A model generated the notes under the pieces. The model was not told where the DNA came from, made no database searches, and was given only the letters and a program-made list of their open reading frames with translations. Positions 9,985 through 18,500 of a stretch of 64,000 nt of DNA are shown one piece after another. Both the position numbers and the translations under genes were made by a program. Source of the DNA: Accumulibacter sp. (GTDB taxonomy: Bacteria > Pseudomonadota > Gammaproteobacteria > Burkholderiales > Rhodocyclaceae); the NCBI GenBank assembly GCA_017302455.1, contig JAFLDO010000014.1, forward strand, positions 1 to 64,000, written 5' to 3'. The stretch's first letter is position 1. Each line of letters starts with the position of its first letter.

Positions 9985-10247
9985 CGCCTCCCTACTCTCC
10001 ACTAGGGCTACTTCCTTGAACACTTCTGCGGCGCCAAGAGTTGGGACACGCCAACGCTATGGGTCAACAGCACTCCTAGCTCACCTCGAAGCGCCAGTCC
10101 GACCGCCTACTGAAAGCGCGCTCGCAGCACGTTATTTCTGAAACCGTGACTGCGATCTGTCACTGAGCCAACACTAACACCAGCCGGGGCAAGAGGCGTC
10201 ACGACCCTCCTTTTTCGACGACTCAGCATCCCGGATAGGTTTGACAC

Positions 10248-11450
10248 CTACGATGTACAAGTGCTGCCAATTGCCGACCCGTCGACAACCGCAGCGTACA
10301 ACTTCGCCTGAGTCTTAGCAGCCTCACGCCACGAATAGTCTCGTTGCAGCGTCATGAAAGCTTCAGCACCCATTGCCTGCAACCGATCGTGTCCGACATC
10401 CGTAGCCTCACGGATTGCTCTCATCAACGCACCTACGGTCGGTTCGCCAATCTCGAAACCGAACTTTCCATCGCCCAGTAACTCGCCGAGCCCCCCTGCC
10501 GTCGTACTGGCAATTGGCCGGCCACTTGAAAGGGCCATGGTTGCGACACCACTTTGCGAGTAGAAATCCGTGTAAGGGAGCACGACCAGATGCGAGCATT
10601 CAAACAACCCGCGAACTTCTTCTTCCCCAATAAAGCGTGCCACGACATCAATCCCTTGCGGTGCACGCGCAACCAACGCCTCGCATTCACCCCAATATAA
10701 CCTTTCTCCCTGACTCACAGCACCAGCGATCACAAGAGTCACCGGCAAACCTTCTGCCCGCAGTCTCTGCACGGCCTCGATAGCGAGATGAATTCCCTTG
10801 TTCTTGCGTATGGCCCCAAAACATAGAACGCGAAACTCCTCCGAACGTGTGTAGGGTAACGGTCGATCACACAGAGAAAAAACGCCATGGGAAGTGACTG
10901 TCACGGAATCGGCAGGAACACCAAAATCTCTTATCAATGTCTCCTTTTGGCTGGAATGATGGACTACCAATGCGTCGGGAGCCTGATACAAAGCGGTCAG
11001 GATCTTGATCTCAATTATGCGCAGCCAAACAGGCAGAAGCCACCGATGTGGGTAGACGTCGTGAACGGTCAGCACGAGACGAACATGCCTACGTGACAAC
11101 TGCCACATCTGAAGAAGCGAAAGAAATGGTATTCCCGGAAAGTTGAAATGCACCAGAGTATGGGCTGATTTTGCGGCGTGCTTCAAGTCAAGAATTATAG
11201 CTGAACATTGTAAAAACTGCTTGCCCATCTCAAGAAGCTTACCGAATCGCCGCCGTGCCCGTAGTGAACAGAACACCCTCAGTTTGTCTTTCGGGAACGT
11301 CCCGAGATACTCGAAATCCTCCGGGCAAACCAACACCGCATCCGGATAACTCGAACGAATAGCGCCGAATAGCTCACTCACGTATTTCGCAGCCCCTGAC
11401 TTGCTGGCTTGCGTGCATTGAATCAATAGCACCTCGTGGCCCTCTAACAC
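10248..11450 (-). CDS. Glycosyltransferase family 4
   Basis: A 400-residue GT4 enzyme. The N-terminal domain includes GAAKYVSELFGAIRSSYPDA. The donor domain opens with EFRVLCFGAIRKNKGIHLAIEA and contains the family pocket VVLPYTDFYSQSGVATMALS. It would act at the cytoplasmic face to extend the lipid-linked repeat unit. It starts at a GTG that overlaps the end of the polymerase gene by seven bases, with GGGAAG as ribosome site, so translation is coupled. The 263 bases downstream, before the hydrolase-like gene, hold no recognised feature. Confidence 0.8.
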   Translation of the reverse strand: MLEGHEVLLIQCTQASKSGAAKYVSELFGAIRSSYPDAVLVCPEDFEYLGTFPKDKLRVFCSLRARRRFGKLLEMGKQFLQCSAIILDLKHAAKSAHTLVHFNFPGIPFLSLLQMWQLSRRHVRLVLTVHDVYPHRWLLPVWLRIIEIKILTALYQAPDALVVHHSSQKETLIRDFGVPADSVTVTSHGVFSLCDRPLPYTRSEEFRVLCFGAIRKNKGIHLAIEAVQRLRAEGLPVTLVIAGAVSQGERLYWGECEALVARAPQGIDVVARFIGEEEVRGLFECSHLVVLPYTDFYSQSGVATMALSSGRPIASTTAGGLGELLGDGKFGFEIGEPTVGALMRAIREATDVGHDRLQAMGAEAFMTLQRDYSWREAAKTQAKLYAAVVDGSAIGSTCTS

Positions 11451-12703
11451 GTCACTTCCCTCTTTGTCCGTTGCATTGTGTTACTTCGCACTGAAGCAGC
11501 CAACACGAGCGCTGCTCCTGCATAAGCCATGAAGTCGACACCTCCGTTTGCATACCCAAGCAGCCCACCGTGCTCCGACAAGCCACGTACAACAAGAAGC
11601 AACACCCACGTGGGGGCAAGAGCTGCAACGAGTCGGTCATCCCCGTGAAGTTGCTGTCGCTTCCAGAATAGCCACAGGCTTGCCCTCAACACATAGATTA
11701 GCATAATCATGCTGACGGAAAATCCCAGAAGCCCTTTCTCGGTCAATATAGTGAGGTAGGCATTATGGAAGGCGCCTGAATCGAGGCTCGTAAAACGTTC
11801 GAGGTTGCTTGAGTATAGCGTGAGATAGCGTGTTAGATCAGTGTCCCAGGTAAGCGCCCCCCACCCAAGAAAGGGCTTGTCCATAAACTTAGCCAAAGCG
11901 CCGCTCCACAGCTCAGAGCGGCCCGTCGTAACGTCGCTGAGCCAGTACAACGCTTGGAGTAGTGCTTGATCGTCAAGAATCGTCGCGCCGGCCACGAAGG
12001 CAAGAGCAGCGATGGGTAACATGAAGAGGACCACCATCTTCGACGGCGGACGCCGTAGAAGCCACGCAATCCCACCGGCGACTCCCAACGCTAGGATACT
12101 GGTCAAGGCGCCACTCAGTACCAAGGCCAGGAGAACTGTTAGGCTATAAGGGTAAAACCACCAGCGCCGTCCGTACCCTTGCCAGTTCAGCACAAAGGCA
12201 AGCAACATCGCAAAGGATAATGGATTCGGGTTGAGGCCATACCGGGCGTCCATCTCAAACTTGTAAGCGGCGAACTCCATCAGGTTGGCCGGGCTTGGAG
12301 GACCCATAATTAACAAGAAACCGCCGATCAGCGTGATTGCACCAATCAATGCGGGGATGACCAACAGTTTCCGAAAGACCCGGCTGTTTCCCATGCGCCT
12401 AAAATGGACCATCAGGACAAATGTCGTAGCCACCATGAAAGCTTGGCGAGCGGCGTCAAGCCACCCCAATTCCGGGCGAGATGAGTCCATTGTCGAAAAA
12501 ACTCCGCAGATCACGTAGGTCATTCCGAGGACAAGCCAGCGCCTCTCAGCGTGGTTGATCCGCCAGCCTGAGGACCCGAGGCCCGCGAGAGTCAGGATGG
12601 ACGCCCCGGTGATTAGGCCTCGAGCCAAAAGCCCGTACACACTGCCGGGGAGCACCACGAGCGCAAGAGACATCATGAACATCAGCGAAATTAGAACACT
12701 CAC
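11444..12703 (-). CDS. O-antigen ligase / Wzy-type polymerase family membrane protein
   Basis: A 419-residue integral membrane protein with about ten to twelve hydrophobic segments and, in the second half, the large periplasmic loop of the Wzy/WaaL superfamily: the segment with TTGRSELWSGALAKFMDKPFLGWG is typical (GR.ELW followed by P.LGWG). In Wzx/Wzy pathways such a protein joins flipped repeat units into a chain in the periplasm. It begins at a GTG that overlaps the flippase stop (GTGA) and overlaps the following glycosyltransferase, so flippase, polymerase and transferase form one translational unit. Whether it is a polymerase or a ligase cannot be told from sequence; the Wzx-like neighbour favours polymerase. 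Confidence 0.8.
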   Translation of the reverse strand: MSVLISLMFMMSLALVVLPGSVYGLLARGLITGASILTLAGLGSSGWRINHAERRWLVLGMTYVICGVFSTMDSSRPELGWLDAARQAFMVATTFVLMVHFRRMGNSRVFRKLLVIPALIGAITLIGGFLLIMGPPSPANLMEFAAYKFEMDARYGLNPNPLSFAMLLAFVLNWQGYGRRWWFYPYSLTVLLALVLSGALTSILALGVAGGIAWLLRRPPSKMVVLFMLPIAALAFVAGATILDDQALLQALYWLSDVTTGRSELWSGALAKFMDKPFLGWGALTWDTDLTRYLTLYSSNLERFTSLDSGAFHNAYLTILTEKGLLGFSVSMIMLIYVLRASLWLFWKRQQLHGDDRLVAALAPTWVLLLVVRGLSEHGGLLGYANGGVDFMAYAGAALVLAASVRSNTMQRTKREVTC

Positions 12704-13980
12704 ACTTCACTTCCTTTGAGGAGGATTCGGGTGGTCAGCCATAGAGCTACAGCTCCCTCCGAGATCACGCAAACCCAGATGACATTAGCTAGGCTGGTTG
12801 AAAACGCTAGTTTCCCAACGAGGGCAACCCCGTAAGCCAAGAGCATCAGCTTCATGTACAAGGCTCCACGCCCAAGCACAAAGCAGTGTCGAGCCGCGAG
12901 TTGATTAGTCGACATCACAAAGAAGTATGCTGAGTACGGAACCAGAAGGTCCGCAACCAAGCGTGTCTGGGTTGGACCAAAATGGCCGCGCTCATAGACC
13001 AACCGCACGATAGCGTCGTCTAGGCTGACCATCAATAGGGCGATCAGTCCACTAGGCAGGCAAAGGCACAGGAACACCCATCCCGTCGGCCGCCGGCCTG
13101 CACTCAGTGACCGAGCAGCCCAACTCTGATAAATCTGCCCCAGTTGCGAACTTATCAAATTGAGCGGCAGCATCCCAATTCGCAGCGCAAACGCGTTAAT
13201 CGCCACTAGGCCATCTCCAAGACGTGCCGCAAAATAAAAATTGGAGAGCTGGTTAATGTTAAACCCGACGTTTTCGAGAGATGCTGATCCAAGTGATCGC
13301 ATAAAAGATGATAAATTTGGCGCATCGCTAGTACCCCCCCCTGCCAAACGGCGCAGCAAGACCGTAAGGCCAATGAAACCAGCGAAGGCCATTCCGAAGA
13401 GATACGACCACGGCAAAGCAGCAGTCATGCTATCGCGTGTGGACGAAACGGAGTAGAACACCACGAGAACAATTAGCATAGTCGCCGGCGCCGTGGCACT
13501 TAGCAAAGTGGCTTCATTATGGCGGCGGTCGGCATGCAAGACACCAAAAGCAAGGCCAACTAAGACAGTAGGCAGGATCGAGAATGCAAGAATGCTGGCG
13601 AAACGCTTGAGCAGTTCATTGGGCGGCGCAAAACCAAGAACCACTGCCAGCTGTGTGGAATCCAGCACTGCTAAGGCGACAGTCAGCAGAAGTGCCAGCC
13701 CGCCAAGCCAGCACATCACCGGCCGGAGGAAGCTCGGACCACCGCCAGCTGCCTCACTCCTTATGTAATGCGGTACAAATGCAAGGTTGAACGCCCCCAT
13801 CATGAAGCTAGAAACAAAGACCAGCAACTGTTGAATAGCAAAAAAGGCGTCAGTCACCCCCGAGACTCCAAAAACACTCGATATGAGCACTTCGCGGACG
13901 AAGCCTAACGCTTTGCCGAAACCGTTTATCAAGAGCTGTAGAAGCACGGGGCCCAATCGCCAAGGCAGTCCCGCGTTCAT
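12700..13980 (-). CDS. Polysaccharide flippase of the MurJ/MVF family
   Basis: A 426-residue polytopic membrane protein. The N-terminal GLVREV-like stretch (GFGKALGFVREVLISSVFGVSG) and the following TDAFF are characteristic of MurJ-type lipid flippases. Its length is below that of housekeeping MurJ (about 500), and its position in a glycosyltransferase/Wzy operon suggests it flips the lipid-linked sugar repeat unit rather than lipid II. The ATG at 13980 shares one base with the stop of the preceding frame (TAATG) and its own stop overlaps the polymerase start. It begins the clearly island-type composition when reading in the direction of transcription. Confidence 0.8.
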   Translation of the reverse strand: MNAGLPWRLGPVLLQLLINGFGKALGFVREVLISSVFGVSGVTDAFFAIQQLLVFVSSFMMGAFNLAFVPHYIRSEAAGGGPSFLRPVMCWLGGLALLLTVALAVLDSTQLAVVLGFAPPNELLKRFASILAFSILPTVLVGLAFGVLHADRRHNEATLLSATAPATMLIVLVVFYSVSSTRDSMTAALPWSYLFGMAFAGFIGLTVLLRRLAGGGTSDAPNLSSFMRSLGSASLENVGFNINQLSNFYFAARLGDGLVAINAFALRIGMLPLNLISSQLGQIYQSWAARSLSAGRRPTGWVFLCLCLPSGLIALLMVSLDDAIVRLVYERGHFGPTQTRLVADLLVPYSAYFFVMSTNQLAARHCFVLGRGALYMKLMLLAYGVALVGKLAFSTSLANVIWVCVISEGAVALWLTTRILLKGSEV

Positions 13981-14498
13981 TATACAGCCCGCTTATAAAA
14001 CACGATCCTGGTGGGCACGAGGGCGAGCCCGAATCGATAGCACCACGCAGCGGCGGTGAGACCGGCGATACCAAGAAGGCTTCGATGGAAGCCGACCCGT
14101 AAGAGCCCGTGGCGCGCGGGTAAGCAGAAACCAGCCGCAGCCCCCTCGGCGCGGAAGCGCTCACTGGCAGCCATCTGAGGGGCTTCAAGATCACTGGCTC
14201 GCGGGTAACGATTGCTCTGTTTGTAACCCCGGTTACTTAGCCCCTTGGCCCGGTTCAACTGGTCCATGGTCAGCCGCCTGAAAAGCGACCATGCGATCGC
14301 GTCAACGCCACCCTCGTCCTTGACGCGGTGAACTGCGATTAATCTTAGCCTCGCCGAAATCGCGGAACTCGCCAATCTGCAAAGGTTCGATTCCCACGAA
14401 TGCGCTAACGCACCTCGTACAGCGTCCGCACCTTCCGGTGTCAGCCCTTGATCGATAAGGACGCGGACATCGAACACGAAACGCTCATCGACGGTCAC
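13980..14498 (-). CDS. Hypothetical protein, possibly a degraded PIN-like toxin fused to unrelated sequence
   Basis: A 172-codon frame starting at GTG (14498) with GGAAGAG as ribosome site, ten bases after the stop of an antitoxin-like gene. Only the first residues, FVFDVRVLID, resemble the first strand of a PIN nuclease, and even there the usual DTNVLI is altered. The rest has no domain I recognise. The last 40 residues (from about FHRSLLGIAGLTAAAW) look like the end of another gene. The stop overlaps the flippase start (TAATG). I read this as a recombinant or decayed gene left at the island edge. It may be non-functional. Confidence 0.3.
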   Translation of the reverse strand: MTVDERFVFDVRVLIDQGLTPEGADAVRGALAHSWESNLCRLASSAISARLRLIAVHRVKDEGGVDAIAWSLFRRLTMDQLNRAKGLSNRGYKQSNRYPRASDLEAPQMAASERFRAEGAAAGFCLPARHGLLRVGFHRSLLGIAGLTAAAWCYRFGLALVPTRIVFYKRAV

Positions 14499-14508
14499 GC
14501 CACTCTTC

Positions 14509-14817
14509 CTACCACCGCTCGTCGCGAAGGCGATCGTGCTCTTCGTCGCTCGGAGGTAGCCCGCTCACGATCGTTCGTTTCCAAGACCCAAGGATTTCCT
14601 TGACGGCTTCGCGGACAGAGCGCCGCGGTTGGGGTGCTCCTTTAGAGTCTCCCCCGCTGGAATAGCTGTCTTCCGGGAATGGATCCGCTTGAGTGGTTGC
14701 TTCGGGTACCGTTTTATGATCGGGAATGATCACCGTCAGTCGGATTCTCGAACGCTTCACATTAACTCCCGGTAGCAGTTGAAGCCAACCGTGGTCATAT
14801 ATGGCTTCTACTTGCAT
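14509..14817 (-). CDS. Antitoxin-like protein (AF2212/DUF104-like N terminus)
   Basis: A 102-residue protein. Its first 35 residues, MQVEAIYDHGWLQLLPG and following, match the pattern of DUF104/AF2212-type antitoxins, which begin with an MxxEAIYxxGxLxPL strand. The C-terminal half is charged and ends with a helix-like DEEHDRLRDERW. The family is usually about 70 residues, so this one carries extra sequence. The ATG at 14817 has a strong GGAGGAGA ribosome site and is preferred over an upstream start at 14943. The gene immediately downstream is the expected place for the toxin. Autoregulation would be typical but no operator was identified. Confidence 0.45.
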   Translation of the reverse strand: MQVEAIYDHGWLQLLPGVNVKRSRIRLTVIIPDHKTVPEATTQADPFPEDSYSSGGDSKGAPQPRRSVREAVKEILGSWKRTIVSGLPPSDEEHDRLRDERW

Positions 14818-15034
14818 AGATGGTTCTCCTCCCACCGTCGATGACCGGCCACTCGGCGATTTCCTGTGCCGGTGTACAGGCAGACCGCCCCACCTTCGCC
14901 AACGGCGGGCAGCGATAGCCACTCTCCACTCTCGCGCCTCCAACCGGTCTGTCGGGCCGGGACGCCGGTCATGGGCGCGGAGGGCTTGACATAATGCTCA
15001 CCGATCGCGGCAGTCGGGATCTGTGCTGTCACTT

Positions 15035-16102
15035 TCAATGTAACCTTCGTTTTAGTTTGTCAGCCAGGGCCAAGCTAGTGGTCCACTTGCCGCCGAAGAC
15101 GCTCAGCAGCTTCCCGTTGCGCTGGAAGGCGTAATCACGACGCGCACGGGTTGGATCGCCGGCGGACTTGACCAACGGCCGAATTCCGGCAAAGGTTTCA
15201 ACGATATCGGCCGCTGAGATCGGCCGGCTGTGGAAGTGATTGTAGGCTTTGAGAAGGTAGTCGGTTTCTTCGTCACTGCAGGCTATCGGCGCGTCCAGAG
15301 GTTGACGGACTTCAGTGGTGCCGATGAGGGTGCGACCCTTCCACGGTAGCACGAAGAAGATTCGCTTGTCCCCGGGGACTTCGAGCAGCAGGGCATGCTC
15401 GCAGGGACAGGCGACGACGAGATGACTGCCGCGAACCACGTCGAGACGATACCGGGGCTCGATACCGCTGTCGGTAAGGAGTTTTTCCGCCCACGGGCCG
15501 GCGATGTTGAGAATTTGGTCGAACGCCAACGGCTCGCCTGTCGCCAACGTCAGCCTTCCGTCTGGAGAAACGGAGCCTACGGCTACTCTTTCCTTGATGA
15601 CGACGCCGGCTTGTCGGCACTGCTCGGCTACCCAAAGTCCGAGGCGCCGGTCGTCCATCTGGCCATCGTGGTAGCGGAAGCCGCCGAGCAGATCGTCGGT
15701 CTTCAGCGTCGGCGCCAGTGTCACGACCTGTTCCCTTGTCAGCGCTTCGCTCTTCGGTAGCCTCGACTTGCCAGCCAGGAGGTCGTAGAGCTTCATGCCT
15801 ACCGCCAGCATCCACATCGGCCGACGGCTACTCCGGTAGACCGGCAACAGTATTGGCAGTGGCCGGGTCAGGCGCGGCGCACGCGCCAGCCAGGCGTCGC
15901 GCTCGCGCAGTGCCTCGCGTACCAACAGGAACTGACCCGTCTCGAGGTAGCGCAGCCCACCATGCAGCATTTTCGACGAGGCAGCACTGGTGGCTTCCAT
16001 CACGCGAGCGCGCTCGAACACGGTAACGTCGTCGCCACTCTTGGCCAGCCGCCAGGCTGAACACAGGCCGTTGATGCCGCCGCCGATGACTGCAATCCTC
16101 AT
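15035..16102 (-). CDS. FAD-dependent oxidoreductase, glycerol-3-phosphate-dehydrogenase-like
   Basis: A 355-residue flavoprotein. The N-terminal dinucleotide site is RIAVIGGGINGLCSAWRLA, followed by SAASSKMLHGGLRYLE, the GlpD signature region that carries substrate-contacting residues. The C-terminal part (GKWTTSLALADKLK) also matches the GlpD/DAO fold. It is much shorter than E. coli GlpD (about 500) and lacks its C-terminal cap, as in small GlpD-like proteins found beside sugar genes. The expected reaction is oxidation of an alpha-hydroxy or glycerol-phosphate-like substrate. It starts inside the ATGA overlap with the upstream Gfo/Idh remnant, which suggests both once formed an operon. Confidence 0.75.
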   Translation of the reverse strand: MRIAVIGGGINGLCSAWRLAKSGDDVTVFERARVMEATSAASSKMLHGGLRYLETGQFLLVREALRERDAWLARAPRLTRPLPILLPVYRSSRRPMWMLAVGMKLYDLLAGKSRLPKSEALTREQVVTLAPTLKTDDLLGGFRYHDGQMDDRRLGLWVAEQCRQAGVVIKERVAVGSVSPDGRLTLATGEPLAFDQILNIAGPWAEKLLTDSGIEPRYRLDVVRGSHLVVACPCEHALLLEVPGDKRIFFVLPWKGRTLIGTTEVRQPLDAPIACSDEETDYLLKAYNHFHSRPISAADIVETFAGIRPLVKSAGDPTRARRDYAFQRNGKLLSVFGGKWTTSLALADKLKRRLH

Positions 16103-16717
16103 CCGCAGCGCTCCCGGCGTTCCACTGGCAGCAACCCGGTGCGACCACCGTGTGGTGAGCGGCAGGCGCCGATCGATACCGCCCGCGAACCCGGCGCTTC
16201 GCGACGCTCGGCGCGGGATTCGAGTTCACCACAGAGGACGTCGGTCCTATCGAGCCAATGGCGGGCTTGCTTCATGGCCGTTCCGCCGACGCGTTCGCCG
16301 GTGCCGGGCCACTTGACGGAGTTGCCATACCTTCCCGGGCGGGTCCAGACGAAGTCGCGCGGCACCTCCGAGATCTTCCCGATACGCGTTTCCAGAACGC
16401 TCCAATTGAGCAGACGAAGCGTGACATTGTGGCGGTTCTCCTTGACGACGAAGCAGTGCACCCTGGCTTCGTCACACGCTCTGGCCAGACCGGCGCGATT
16501 CTGCGCGCCGGGCCACGAGAGGGGGCTCGGTGATCAGGTTCACTCTGTGACGGGCGGCGGTTCCTGCCTGCTTGCGGTGCAGGCCACTCGGCCTGCGAGG
16601 GTCAACACGTTCCAGATTATCCGAATGGGTTTCGACGGCAGCGAAATGGTTCCTGGCGATACGGCCGCAACCGACGATGCCGATGCGGATTTTTCTGCCC
16701 TGGATGATTTTGTTCAT
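16099..16717 (-). pseudogene. Remnant of a Gfo/Idh/MocA (WbpB-like) oxidoreductase
   Basis: Pieces of one nucleotide-sugar oxidoreductase are recognisable in two frames. From 16717 the first piece reads KIRIGIVGCGRIARNHFAAV, the NAD-binding start, then jumps straight to PSGLHRKQAG and LITEPPL, so about 40 residues are missing. The frame then shifts, and from about 16500 another frame reads ARACDEARVHCFVVKENRHN, continuing through FVWTRPGRYGNSVKW and GGTAMKQARHWLD. Homology stops soon after, and the C-terminal substrate domain is absent. WbpB-type enzymes oxidise UDP-N-acetylglucosaminuronate at C3. The damage is multiple, so this is a genuine pseudogene rather than a single read error. Confidence 0.75.
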
Positions 16718-16786
16718 GGTCGATTGGCTAAAGAGCGAGAGCACGCGTCTCGCAAGGGATGTTCGGTTGTAGCAGCAGCAAGTCCG

Positions 16787-17243
16787 CTACCTGTGACGGC
16801 TGTGTTCCGCGGTGTCGGGTAACCACCCTTCGTTGAGGACCTCCCGCATCGCCCACCGGCAGGCGTCGGGAAAACAGTCGAGGCCGGTTTCCCCGACAGC
16901 CTGGGCAAGCGCCTCGGCCCAGACCATCTCCAGCCATCGCGCTTCCTGGAGCTTGGGAACGAGGCTGGGGGGTGTCATGCAGCCCATAGGCAATTTCCTT
17001 GCGCTGCGCCAGGATGGTCTTTTCCCAACTGGCTCGCCGCCTATCCATCTGGTATTGCCACTCGAGCAGATGCGCCAGCAGGACCGCCATGCGGCTCGCC
17101 AATTCGCGTTGTTCGCTCCTGGCGACGCTCTCAATCTCTTCCGCGACGTGCTCGCGGTCGAGCAGCTCGACCCGCCCGGCACGAATGAGACTGGCCTGCT
17201 CGCTGGCCCATACCACCACAGCCGATTCGTAACTGGCTATCAC
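16787..17243 (-). pseudogene. DUF29 family protein with a frameshift
   Basis: The N-terminal half (SYESAVVVWASEQASLIRAG, then LDREHVAEEIESVARSE and LLEWQYQMDRRRASWEKTI) is a standard DUF29 protein of unknown function, common in cyanobacteria and proteobacteria. The C-terminal half continues in another frame (PSLVPKLQEARWLEMVW through FPDACRWAMREVLNEGWLPD). The switch falls in a run of six C on the coding strand near 16970, so one lost or gained base explains it. Either the gene is dead or the base call is wrong. The start is probably the GTG at 17243, after AGGGGGCA; an ATG at 17282 is also open. Confidence 0.7.
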
Positions 17244-17445
17244 ACTGCCCCCTGCAACCCCGGCTGACAGAAAGCGTTTCATTCTACCCGAACCCTGCCT
17301 ATGGAACCTGGACTTTGCTCAGGTTCTGTGCCGTACGGTAACGGATTCGACAATGCCAGCCAGTGCGAATGGGCTGGCGTTGACGTGGCGTGAACGCCTT
17401 GCTCAGCTAAGCAGATCACTCTTCGGAAGCGCGGACTTCCCCGCA

Positions 17446-17475
17446 TTGACCGCGCTTGCGCTGCGCACCTATACT
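17446..17475 (+). promoter_or_regulatory. Candidate sigma-70 promoter for the coiled-coil nuclease-like gene
   Basis: TTGACC at 17446-17451 and TATACT at 17470-17475 are separated by 18 bases and lie about 90 bases upstream of the next plus-strand start. Only the two hexamers support this. Confidence 0.45.
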
Positions 17476-17562
17476 CGTTTCGCAGGTGCCGTTAGATTTC
17501 GTCCCCCCATGATGCCATGGCACCGAGGCTCATCGTTGGGCAGCGCATGAGGAAGGTGATCG

Positions 17563-18300
17563 ATGAACACGGAATCTCTGAAGGAAGTGATCAAGCGGGA
17601 GTTGCCGGTCTGGCTGCGGGAAGATCCCGAGTTGCGAGCCTACATCCTGGAACTCACTCGTCAGGAATACGCCGCCCGGGCGGATACCCAGGACAGGTTC
17701 TACGAGATTCTGGCCGAATTGCGTCGTGATCGGGAGGAGCAGGCGCGCAAGTGGGACAAGCAGTCGCGTAAGTGGGACGAGCAGTCGGGCAAGTGGGACG
17801 AGGACGCGCGCCAGTGGCACGAACAGAACCGCAAGTGGGAAGAATCTGAGCAACGCTTCAACCGCGTTCACGAAGAGATCATGGCGCAGGCCAGAAGGCA
17901 TGATCGCACCATCGGGGCCTTGGGCGCGCGATGGGGCACACAATCGGAAAAGGCTTTCCGCGATGCGCTGGCCGGAATTCTTGAACAGACCTTCGGGGTG
18001 CAGGTGTTGAATATCAACGAGTACGATGATGAAGGCGTCGTGTTTGGGCGTCCTGACCAGGTGGAACTGGACGTGATCATCAAGAACGGTTTGCTCCTGA
18101 TTTGCGAATTGAAGTCCTCAATCGACAAGGCAGCAATGTATATCTTCGAAAGGAAGGCCCGCTTCTATGAGCGGCGGCACCAGCGCCAGGCCGACCGGCT
18201 GATTGTGGTTTCGCCGATGATTGATGCGCGTGCGCAACAGGTGGCGCAGCGGCTGGGGATCGAAACCTACGGTGATTCGATGGAGGTTGCGCCGGGCTGA
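17563..18300 (+). CDS. DUF3782-like protein: tryptophan-heptad coiled coil plus PD-(D/E)XK nuclease-like domain
   Basis: A 245-residue soluble protein. Residues 62-96 consist of five near-identical heptads with tryptophans at 64, 71, 78, 85 and 92, in units such as RKWDEQS. These are encoded by 21-base repeats and predicted to form a coiled coil. The C-terminal domain has the order of PD-(D/E)XK nucleases: Glu129 in an SEKAFRDAL helix, Asp170 in QVELDVII, and Glu182-x-Lys184 in LLLICELKSS. Members of DUF3782 have no established function to my knowledge; the motif suggests DNA cleavage or binding. The ATG at 17563 follows GGAAGG. A candidate promoter is at 17446-17475 and the gene stands alone. 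Confidence 0.75.
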   Translation: MNTESLKEVIKRELPVWLREDPELRAYILELTRQEYAARADTQDRFYEILAELRRDREEQARKWDKQSRKWDEQSGKWDEDARQWHEQNRKWEESEQRFNRVHEEIMAQARRHDRTIGALGARWGTQSEKAFRDALAGILEQTFGVQVLNINEYDDEGVVFGRPDQVELDVIIKNGLLLICELKSSIDKAAMYIFERKARFYERRHQRQADRLIVVSPMIDARAQQVAQRLGIETYGDSMEVAPG

Positions 18301-18500
18301 GGTGAGGCTAGGGGGGTGGTGCACGTGAGGGCATTCTGCCACTGTTGTCCCGCGTCCGGGCGGGTCAAAAATAGAGTCGACGTTGCTGCGGTCATGCTCA
18401 CTGGTCGATGCCGCCGCCTCGGCTTCGTAACGAGCTCTCTCACCGTTCCCTTTCCCTTTCCAGCCCGACGCCGAGCGATCCACTGCCATTACCCGCCCAG

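Noticed and set aside
14385-14397. GGTTCGATTCCC, a tRNA T-loop-like sequence
   Set aside because: The flanking bases do not form the five-pair stem, and no acceptor or anticodon arms can be drawn. Not a tRNA.
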